Assembly: GCA_013331215.1 (NCBI GenBank)
Contig: DUGU01000041.1
Coordinates: forward strand, 1-6,546
Direction of reading: 5' to 3'
DNA length: 6,546 bases
Origin: Methanoregulaceae archaeon
GTDB taxonomy: Archaea; Halobacteriota; Methanomicrobia; Methanomicrobiales; Methanospirillaceae
The translations under genes were made by a program, and so were the position numbers. Positions 1 to 4,729 of the stretch are shown in pieces. Positions within the stretch are counted from its first letter, which is position 1, and every line of letters begins with the position of its first letter. Below the pieces are notes generated by a model. That model saw only the letters and a program-made list of their open reading frames with translations. It did not search any database and was not told the origin of the DNA.

Positions 1-126
1 ATTCGTCGGGAAAAATTATACCTATATTTGGGTGAGTACGTTTGGCGATATAATCACAGAACTGAGGGCGACAAAGTGAAATTAAAGCGCATACTTGAGT
101 TATTGGAGAAGGAGGTTAGTGGCTAG
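1..126 (+). CDS. C-terminal end of a probable IS1595/ISXO2-like transposase (partial)
   Basis: The frame is open from the first base and stops at TAG (124-126), giving 41 residues whose upstream part lies outside the window. The readable tail includes LYLGEYVWRYNHR followed by a lysine/leucine-rich helix ending LEKEVSG. An aromatic-rich Y(V/T)WR(Y/F)N(H/R)R segment near the C-terminus is typical, from memory, of ISXO2-like (IS1595 family) transposases; this is pattern recognition, not a database match. Codons such as TTA, AAA, ATA and AGA are common here and rare in the other genes, and the region is AT-rich, which fits a recently acquired element. It is convergent with the M24 peptidase gene, whose stop lies 27 bases beyond. 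Whether the full transposase is intact cannot be seen. It could instead be the tail of another short basic protein. Confidence 0.55.
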   Translation: MRREKLYLYLGEYVWRYNHRTEGDKVKLKRILELLEKEVSG

Positions 127-140
127 TTTGCCACTATACC
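1..140 (+). mobile_element. Right end of an insertion-sequence-like element
   Basis: The AT-rich stretch carrying the transposase tail is abruptly unlike the GC-rich DNA that follows. A plausible outer boundary is near position 140: read from that side on the minus strand, the end begins GGGTATAGTGGCAAACTAG, which could be the terminal inverted repeat. The partner repeat and any target-site duplication would lie left of the window, so the boundary is inferred and not demonstrated. Confidence 0.4.
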
Positions 141-154
141 CAGAGTATTTTCTT
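117..154 (+). terminator. Stem-loop and T-tract after the transposase-like gene
   Basis: TAGTGGC (117-123) and GCCACTA (130-136) form a perfect 7-bp stem with a 6-base loop that contains the transposase stop codon TAG. On the plus strand a T-rich run, TATTTTCTT, follows at 146-154. Archaeal termination relies mainly on T-tracts, so this may end transposase transcription. The stem is symmetric and could also affect minus-strand readthrough from the M24 gene. It may alternatively be part of the element's terminal repeat. Confidence 0.4.
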
Positions 155-1346
155 ATCCGACCGGCATCAACCCGGGGTGATGGCCGGTGATGCTCCGGCC
201 GCCGCCCGGCGCGACCACGAACGTATTCTCGGTGCCGACCAGCCCGACGCCCGCGATCCCCTTCTTGGGCTCGACCGCGATCGCCATCCCGGCCTCGAGC
301 GGCTCGTCGGACCCCCGCGCGATGGTGGGGCACTCGGCGACCTCGAGGCCGATCCCGTGGCCGAGGAACTGGACGGACCGGTTGCCGAAGCCCATGAAGT
401 TCTCGAGGAACGCGGGCTCCAGGTCGGCCGTGATCGCCTCGTAAATCGCCGAGGGGACGGCCCCGGGCCGGAGGAGCGCGGCGATCGCGTCGTGCATCTC
501 CACGCACCGCGCGTGGATCGCGACGGCATCGTCGGGCAGGGGCGTGCCGAAGACGTACGTCATGGTCTTGTCCGTGTGGTACCCGGCGTAGCCGCACCCG
601 ACGTCGATGAAGACGAGGTCGCCGTCGCGGAGCCGCCGAGACCGGCTCCCGAAGAGCGGGGCGGAAGGCCCCATGCCCGCGTTCCCGCCGGGGCTGTCGA
701 GGTACGTGGGGTAGATCGAGCTCTCGCCGAACCCGATCAGCCCGAGCACGATCTCGGACTCGGACATGCCGAACCGGACGATCCCGTGGTGCCCCTCCTC
801 GATCATCAGGGTGTAGAGCCCGCTCGTCAGCTCGGCCTCGGTCATCCCCTCGCGGAGGATCTCGGGCACGCGGTCCTCGAGCACGCGGCGGTGGATCGCG
901 CCGGCCCGCTCCATGAGGCCGAGCTCGTACGGGCTCTTGACGGCCCGGGCCCGCATCACCTCGCGGTCGAGCGCCCGCACGTTTTCGAACCGGAAGTGCT
1001 TCCGGAGGCGCTGGTACACGGCGAGCGGCACCTGCTCGGTCTCGAGGTGGACCGTCGCCGGTATCGGCGCCGTGCCGGCCGCGGCGTCGCGATAGCTCCG
1101 CATCGGCCGGATCAGGGGGAAGAGCGACTCGTTCGCGGCCCGCTCGTAGCTGCGCCGGACCCAGAGGCAGGCCTCGCCGTCGCGGGGAACGAGGAGCATG
1201 CCGTCCTGCATGGTGCCCGTGAAGTAGTAGAGGTTGATCTTGCTGAGGACGACGGCGAGCTCCCATGCCGGGTCCGCGGCGTCCATGAGGCGCCGGAACC
1301 GTTGGAGGCGGTCGTCGAGCTCGCTCGCCGGGACCTTCGACTCCAT
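153..1346 (-). CDS. M24 family metallopeptidase, Xaa-Pro dipeptidase/aminopeptidase-like
   Basis: A 397-residue cytosolic protein with the two-domain layout of creatinase/Xaa-Pro peptidases: an N-terminal creatinase-like domain (about 1-130) and a C-terminal pita-bread metallopeptidase domain (about 140-390). All five expected dinuclear-metal ligands are visible: D248 (FIDVG), D259 (HTDKT), H330 (LGHGIGLE), E359 (VEPKKG) and E373 (GTENTF). It is therefore probably an active enzyme that removes residues next to proline in peptides, though exact specificity cannot be read. I chose the ATG at 1346 over an in-frame ATG 19 codons upstream, because the upstream codons cover a TATA-like box and homologous sequence begins at MESKVPASELDDR. 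No Shine-Dalgarno precedes the ATG, which fits a leaderless mRNA. The gene is monocistronic and ends with TAA exactly where the AT-rich element begins, so its last codons or 3' flank may have been altered by that insertion. Confidence 0.9.
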   Translation of the reverse strand: MESKVPASELDDRLQRFRRLMDAADPAWELAVVLSKINLYYFTGTMQDGMLLVPRDGEACLWVRRSYERAANESLFPLIRPMRSYRDAAAGTAPIPATVHLETEQVPLAVYQRLRKHFRFENVRALDREVMRARAVKSPYELGLMERAGAIHRRVLEDRVPEILREGMTEAELTSGLYTLMIEEGHHGIVRFGMSESEIVLGLIGFGESSIYPTYLDSPGGNAGMGPSAPLFGSRSRRLRDGDLVFIDVGCGYAGYHTDKTMTYVFGTPLPDDAVAIHARCVEMHDAIAALLRPGAVPSAIYEAITADLEPAFLENFMGFGNRSVQFLGHGIGLEVAECPTIARGSDEPLEAGMAIAVEPKKGIAGVGLVGTENTFVVAPGGGRSITGHHPGLMPVG

Positions 1347-1370
1347 GCGGATCAGCGTTGGGGCCGGGCC

Positions 1371-1380
1371 TATATACTGG
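1371..1380 (-). promoter_or_regulatory. TATA box of the M24 peptidase gene
   Basis: On the minus strand the sequence reads CCAGTATATAGG, a TATA-like box in very GC-rich surroundings. Its centre (about 1374) is about 28 bases upstream of the ATG at 1346, the normal archaeal distance from TATA box to transcription start. Transcription would then start at or within a few bases of the ATG. The bases between (GGCCCCAACGCTGATCCGC) hold no Shine-Dalgarno, supporting a leaderless transcript. Confidence 0.6.
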
Positions 1381-1613
1381 TGGTGAAAAGGAGCGCGGTC
1401 CACAGACGAGAATGCCGGCCAACACGCATCTCAACCGGGCGTGGGGGAGGGTGCCGAGCGCAACGATGCGGGAGGGGCGGCGAGAGCCCACTCCCCGTAC
1501 CGGCGAGCAGCGGAGCGGAAGCGAGCCGGATCAGCGAGTGTCGACGTCGATGCATTGGAGGCGCACTGTTGTCCTGGGTCAGCAGCTTCCGGTTTCGTGT
1601 ACCTCTGAACTGG

Positions 1614-1671
1614 GAGGGGGCTTGCGCCGCCCCCTCACTCGGCGCTTCGCGCCCCGCCCATCCCCGCGGGG
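1614..1671. repeat. Cluster of three GC-rich palindromes
   Basis: Three inverted repeats occur within 58 bases. GAGGGGGC (1614-1621) pairs perfectly with GCCCCCTC (1629-1636) around a 7-base loop. GGCGC (1641-1645) pairs with GCGCC (1649-1653) around TTC. CCCCGCGGGG (1662-1671) is a self-complementary decamer. The block is non-coding and lies about 140 bases past the pyrI stop. It may be a dispersed intergenic palindromic repeat, the structured 3' part of the pyr transcript, or a small RNA; copies elsewhere in the genome would decide. Confidence 0.5.
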
Positions 1672-1767
1672 TGATGCCTCTGTCGGATCCTCCGTCCAAC
1701 CTGAAAGTGATGCCCCCCGACGAGGCAGGGCAGGAGGAAGGGACGCCGAGGAGATCCGTATAAGCCG

Positions 1768-1812
1768 GGAAGAGAAAGGGGGCGTCTCGGGCGGGGGCCG
1801 TCCCCGCCGCCC
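1768..1812 (-). terminator. Probable transcription terminator of the recJ-pyrI operon
   Basis: Immediately after the pyrI stop codon, 1789-1812 form a GC-rich hairpin with a bulge (outer stem GGGCGG with CCGCCC, inner GGG with CCC). On the minus strand it is followed by the pyrimidine run CCCCCTTTCTCTTCCC (1783-1768). The T content is modest for an archaeal terminator, so the function is inferred from position and structure. Confidence 0.4.
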
Positions 1813-2277
1813 TCAGAGGATGTGCTCGGCGATCTCCTTCGTGACCAGCCAGTCGCAGTAGTGGCAGCGGAGGCCGTTCGGGGTCACGATGAAGCGCGAG
1901 CGGGCCGGTTCGGCCGTGTTCGAGATGCAGCCCGGGTTCGGGCAGCGGACCACGCCCGAGAGCTCGGCCGGCGTCTCCACGCCCTTCTTCTCGGCCACGA
2001 CGAACTCGCGGATGATGTTGATGGTCGCATTCGGCGCGATCAGCGCGATCCGGTCGACCTCCTCCTTCCTGAGCTCGCGATTCTCGATCTTGACGATGTC
2101 CTTCTTTCCCACGAGGCCCGATGCGACGTTCGTCGCGACCGAGACCGATTCGGCCGTGGTGCCCGTGATCCCGAGGATCCGGAGGACGTTCAGGGCCTGC
2201 CCGGCCGTGATGTGGTCGATCACGGTCCCGGACCGGATAGGGCTGATCAGGAGCCCCTGGGGGCGCTCGTCCGTCAT
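1813..2277 (-). CDS. pyrI: Aspartate carbamoyltransferase regulatory subunit
   Basis: A 154-residue protein, the usual length for PyrI. It forms the regulatory dimers of the aspartate carbamoyltransferase holoenzyme, binding nucleotide effectors (CTP/ATP in the characterised enzymes) and contacting PyrB through a zinc domain. The allosteric domain spans about 8-100, including G(T/S)VIDHITAGQAL near the start and the conserved NATINII segment at 83-89. The C-terminal zinc domain has all four cysteines: C112 and C117 (CPNPGC), then C138 and C141 (CHYC). Its ATG overlaps the pyrB stop as ATGA, so translation is probably coupled, which suits a complex built in equal subunit numbers. A good Shine-Dalgarno, GAGGTGA, lies 4 bases upstream inside pyrB. 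It is the last gene of the operon. Confidence 0.97.
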   Translation of the reverse strand: MTDERPQGLLISPIRSGTVIDHITAGQALNVLRILGITGTTAESVSVATNVASGLVGKKDIVKIENRELRKEEVDRIALIAPNATINIIREFVVAEKKGVETPAELSGVVRCPNPGCISNTAEPARSRFIVTPNGLRCHYCDWLVTKEIAEHIL

Positions 2278-3170
2278 CCCATCACCTCGCCGAGCATGGC
2301 CATCCGCACGGAGACACCGTGGTGGGCCTGCTCGAAGTACTTCGCGTTCGGCAGCGCGTCGACCCGCGGGTCGATCTCGTCCACGCGCGGGAGCGGGTGG
2401 AGCACGATCATCTCGGGCCGGGCACGGGCGATCAGCTCGGGCGTGATCCGGTACGACGAGGCCACGTCCAGGTAGCTCGCCGCGTCGGGGAAGCGCTCGC
2501 GCTGGATCCGGGTCACGTAGAGGACGTCGAGGTGGGCGATCACGTCCTCTATCGCGCTGTACTCGGTCACGGCCGTTCCCCGGTCGGCGAGCTCCCGGAC
2601 GATCCCCGAGGGGAGCTCGAGCCCCTTGGGCGCGACGGCCGCGATCTCGGCGCCGTAGAGCGAGAGGGCCATCGCGAGCGAGTGCGTGGTCCGGCCGTAC
2701 CGGAGGTCGCCGAGAAGGCCGACCCGGACCCCGTCGATCGGCATCGACTTCCGGATGGTGTAGAGGTCGAGCAGAGTCTGGCTCGGGTGCTGGCCCGCGC
2801 CGTCACCGGCGTTGATCACCGGGACGGATGCGAACTCGGAGGCGAGGCGCGCCGCACCCTCGCGCGGGTGGCGGAGGACGATCGCATCGACGTACCCCGA
2901 GACGACCCGGATCGTGTCCGCGAGGGTCTCGCCCTTCGCGACGGACGAGTCCTCCACCGACCCCATTGTCAGAGAGACCCCGCCGAGCCGGGCCATGGCC
3001 GACTCGAACGACATCCGCGTCCGGGTCGAGGGCTCGAAGAACAGGATGCCGAGGATCTTCCCGCGCAGGAGCTCGGGATCGTAGCGCTTGGCCTCGATCC
3101 CGGCCGCGGCGTCGAGGAAACCGTCGATCGCTGCCCGGTCGAGGTCGCGGATCGAGATGATGTGCCGCAT
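2274..3170 (-). CDS. pyrB: Aspartate carbamoyltransferase catalytic subunit
   Basis: This 298-residue cytosolic enzyme condenses carbamoyl phosphate with L-aspartate to N-carbamoyl-L-aspartate, the committed step of de novo pyrimidine synthesis. The carbamoyl-phosphate site is FFEPSTRTR (44-52, with S48-T49-R50-T51-R52). The neighbouring-subunit loop SSVAKGET carries S76 and K79. H101-P102-R103, then GQHPSQTLLDLYTI (H128, Q131), and HPLPRVDEI (H258-R262) complete the active site. Length is near the family norm of about 300-310. I chose the ATG at 3170 because family homology begins there (MRHIISIRDL), it sits 2 bases after the trmI stop, and GAGGCGGTGA precedes it. The frame stays open far upstream, but that part is a shadow of trmI. 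With PyrI it should form the allosteric holoenzyme. Confidence 0.97.
   Translation of the reverse strand: MRHIISIRDLDRAAIDGFLDAAAGIEAKRYDPELLRGKILGILFFEPSTRTRMSFESAMARLGGVSLTMGSVEDSSVAKGETLADTIRVVSGYVDAIVLRHPREGAARLASEFASVPVINAGDGAGQHPSQTLLDLYTIRKSMPIDGVRVGLLGDLRYGRTTHSLAMALSLYGAEIAAVAPKGLELPSGIVRELADRGTAVTEYSAIEDVIAHLDVLYVTRIQRERFPDAASYLDVASSYRITPELIARARPEMIVLHPLPRVDEIDPRVDALPNAKYFEQAHHGVSVRMAMLGEVMG
2282..2288 (-). promoter_or_regulatory. Ribosome binding site of pyrI
   Basis: The minus strand reads GAGGTGA followed by TGGG and the pyrI ATG. This is an excellent match to the archaeal anti-Shine-Dalgarno sequence, embedded in the last codons of pyrB. It fixes the pyrI start and allows initiation in addition to coupling through the ATGA overlap. 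Confidence 0.75.
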
Positions 3171-3172
3171 CG

Positions 3173-3898
3173 TCACCGCCTCGCGAAGGTCAGGTAGCCC
3201 GTGTGGCAGACGCGCGTGGACGGGCGAGTTCCGCGGGCCGAACGGGTCATCTCGCGCTCTATCAGCTCGATCGCCCGGACCTCGGGAAAGAGTCGGCTCG
3301 CCGCATCGTGCACGGCCTGAAACTGCTCGATGAACGGGGTGTAGCAGGCGAGGTACCCGCCCGGCACGATCAGCCCGTGGGCGTGCTCGACGTGCTCCTC
3401 CCGGCACTCCATGTCGAGGTGGACCACGTCGTAGCTCCCCTCGGCCTCGAGCAGGTCGCCCGCGACGACCGTGACGTTGTCCAGTCCCGCGTCGCGGACG
3501 TTCTTCTCGGCGAGCGCGGCGAAGTCGGGGCGGCGCTCGCGCGTCTCGACCGTCGCGGCGATCGAGCCGAAGTAGATCGCGGCGATCCCCGAGCCCGTGC
3601 CCGCGTCGAGGACGGCGTCGCGCCGGTTCATGCCCGTGTTCGCGATCACGGCCCCGATCTCCTTGGGGTGCATGGGCGCGCCCGAGCGGCGGGCGTGGAC
3701 GAAGAAGTCGGTGGGGCGCGGACGCCGGGCCGTGAGTCGCTTGCCGAGGTGGGACTCGATAACGCTCCCCTCGGGGAGACCCGCGAGCGCGGCGAGGTCG
3801 ATCATCCCGAGGTCGGTCGAGAGGACGCCCTCGCCGGCCCGGACATAGAACTCGCGCCCGCAGCCGGCGAGGAGAACCCGGTCGCCCGCCGCGAACAT
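3173..3898 (-). CDS. trmI: tRNA (adenine-N1)-methyltransferase, archaeal TrmI type
   Basis: A 241-residue SAM-dependent enzyme of the GCD14/TrmI family that makes m1A at position 58 of tRNA; archaeal members can also modify A57. The N-terminal small barrel domain (about 1-65) is typical of the family (GDRVLL, then the STDLGMIDL region). The Rossmann methyltransferase domain follows. Motif I is VLDAGTGSG (96-104), the acidic residue after strand 2 is E118, a GD pair lies at 147-148, and the probable catalytic aspartate is D162 in VVHLDMECREEHVEHA. The C-terminus HTGYLTFARR matches the archaeal family ending. Known homologues act as tetramers. The ATG at 3898 lies 4 bases after the nac stop, with only a weak purine-rich stretch upstream (GGGGCTGAG). 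Confidence 0.92.
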   Translation of the reverse strand: MFAAGDRVLLAGCGREFYVRAGEGVLSTDLGMIDLAALAGLPEGSVIESHLGKRLTARRPRPTDFFVHARRSGAPMHPKEIGAVIANTGMNRRDAVLDAGTGSGIAAIYFGSIAATVETRERRPDFAALAEKNVRDAGLDNVTVVAGDLLEAEGSYDVVHLDMECREEHVEHAHGLIVPGGYLACYTPFIEQFQAVHDAASRLFPEVRAIELIEREMTRSARGTRPSTRVCHTGYLTFARR

Positions 3899-3902
3899 GC
3901 AC

Positions 3903-4250
3903 TCAGCCCCGATCGGCGAGCGCGAGGATCGCGCCGGCGATGTCGCCGTTCGCGGCCACGAGCGCGGCCCGGGCCTCGTCCGCGGTGACGCCGGCCTGGT
4001 CGGCGACGAGCGCGACGTCGTCCTCGGGGATCTCGGGGGCGGCCGGCTCGAACCGGGGCTCGCCGCCCGAGATCTGGTAGGTCGTGGCCCCCTGCATGGT
4101 CATGGCGACGACCTCGGCCTCGTCGAAGACGTACCGGCCCTCGGGGGTGGTGATCACGATCGAGCTGACGTTCTCGATCGGGGCGACCTCCATCCCCATC
4201 TTCTTCATCATCGCCTTCATCTGCTTGGGATTGATTCCGCCTGGTAACAC
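3903..4250 (-). CDS. nac: Nascent polypeptide-associated complex protein (archaeal NAC)
   Basis: A 115-residue protein. Archaeal NAC forms homodimers that bind at the ribosomal exit tunnel and contact emerging chains. The start MLPGGINPKQMKAMMKKMGM is a near-signature archaeal NAC N-terminus, basic and methionine-rich as expected for ribosome contact. The NAC beta-barrel domain covers about 25-62 (VSSIVITT, YVFDEAEV, GATTYQISG). An acidic/proline linker (64-75) leads to a C-terminal UBA domain at about 76-113 (DDVALVADQAGV, ANGDIAGAILAL). The start codon is GTG, placed 2 bases after the stop of the PUA gene and preceded by GGGAGGGAG. The neighbours, a PUA protein and a tRNA methyltransferase, fit a translation-linked operon section. 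Confidence 0.95.
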   Translation of the reverse strand: MLPGGINPKQMKAMMKKMGMEVAPIENVSSIVITTPEGRYVFDEAEVVAMTMQGATTYQISGGEPRFEPAAPEIPEDDVALVADQAGVTADEARAALVAANGDIAGAILALADRG

Positions 4251-4252
4251 GT

Positions 4253-4729
4253 CTACTCCCTCCCGGATCTAACGTTGACCGCGACCCCATACATACATGC
4301 CGTCATCTCCGGCCCCGAGAGGACGGCCGTCCCGGTCGCGACGAGCCTGTCGTCTCCGGCAACCACGAGCACCTCGTCCCCGGCCCGGATCCCCGGGTCC
4401 GCTTCGATCACGTGCTTGGCCATCGCGTTCTTGCCGGCCGCGACGAACTCCTCGACCTCGTCGAGCACGGCCACCCGGTACGCGGGCAGCGGCAGCACGG
4501 CCTGGAGCCGCCGGGCTCCGGCGATCCCGAGCACGAGCCGCCCGTCCTGGGCGCGGATGGTCGCAAGCCGGTCCTTGCCGAGCATCACGTTCCGGACCCG
4601 CCCGGTCGTGGAGCGGGTGAAGGTCACGTCATCGGGGAAGAGCCCGACGCCGACGTCTCGCCCGAACTGGAGGTTCGCGATCGTGCGGACCCTATCACGC
4701 GAGCTGGTCTCGAAGCAGGTCGTTGACAC
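4253..4729 (-). CDS. PUA domain-containing protein (probable RNA-binding)
   Basis: A 158-residue protein if translated from GTG at 4729. The N-terminal part (about 14-75: RVRTIANLQFG, LFPDDV, GRVRNVMLGKDRLATIRAQDG) resembles the pre-PUA region of archaeal proteins related to archaeosine transglycosylase. The C-terminal PUA domain (about 83-158) shows V(A/E)EFVAAGKNAMAKHV, then IRAGDEVLVV, RLVATGTAVLSGPEM and a final GVAVNVR strand. PUA domains bind structured RNA; this short stand-alone form has no catalytic motif I can see, so a tRNA or rRNA partner role is inferred. The start is uncertain. There is no ATG, family similarity begins near residue 14, and the candidates are GTG 4729 (GGAGGTG 10 bases upstream) and GTG 4771. 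Either overlaps recJ. A GTG at the recJ stop is one base out of frame. Confidence 0.8.
   Translation of the reverse strand: MSTTCFETSSRDRVRTIANLQFGRDVGVGLFPDDVTFTRSTTGRVRNVMLGKDRLATIRAQDGRLVLGIAGARRLQAVLPLPAYRVAVLDEVEEFVAAGKNAMAKHVIEADPGIRAGDEVLVVAGDDRLVATGTAVLSGPEMTACMYGVAVNVRSGRE
4256..4264 (-). promoter_or_regulatory. Ribosome binding site of nac
   Basis: The minus strand reads GGGAGGGAG, then TAGAC and the GTG start of nac. The TAG directly after this site is the stop of the upstream PUA gene, so termination and re-initiation happen at nearly the same place. This site supports GTG at 4250 as the start. Confidence 0.6.

Larger units (their letters stand above)
1347..1812. other. Non-coding gap between the pyrI 3' end and the M24 gene
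   Basis: This 466-base stretch holds no convincing gene. The open frames crossing it are low-complexity, rich in R, P and G, extend into antisense of real genes, and resemble no family. On the M24 side is the TATA box near 1371-1380. The centre (about 1611-1672) is a dense set of GC-rich palindromes, and the pyrI side carries a probable terminator. The octamer GTGATGCC occurs twice (1671-1678 and 1707-1714). A further AT-containing patch, CTTATACGG on the minus strand near 1757-1765, could be a weak promoter for a small RNA read toward the palindromes, but nothing else supports it. Confidence 0.6.

Noticed and set aside
100..1491. A 463-codon minus-strand frame overlapping the M24 gene
   Set aside because: Off-frame shadow with extreme R/P/G content. 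The M24 frame carries the conserved motifs.
1671..1725. Possible C/D box sRNA: CTGA-AAG-TGATGC resembles a D'/C' pair
   Set aside because: Box C would have to be GTGATGC, which departs from RTGATGA, and no CTGA box D follows at the right distance (only CCGA).
177..1763. A 528-codon open frame on the plus strand opposite the M24 gene
   Set aside because: It is the antisense shadow of a GC-rich gene with all five M24 metal ligands. Its translation is low-complexity (R, D, E, P, V, H) and resembles no family.
1358..1861. Plus- and minus-strand open frames (167 and 109 codons) in the gap between pyrI and the M24 gene
   Set aside because: Low-complexity translations, no ribosome binding sites or recognisable domains, and they run over the hairpin cluster or into antisense of pyrI.
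3171..3902. Upstream in-frame extension of pyrB to a total of 542 codons
   Set aside because: The added part is arginine-rich, has no homology-like features and lies out of frame over trmI. PyrB homology begins at the ATG at 3170.
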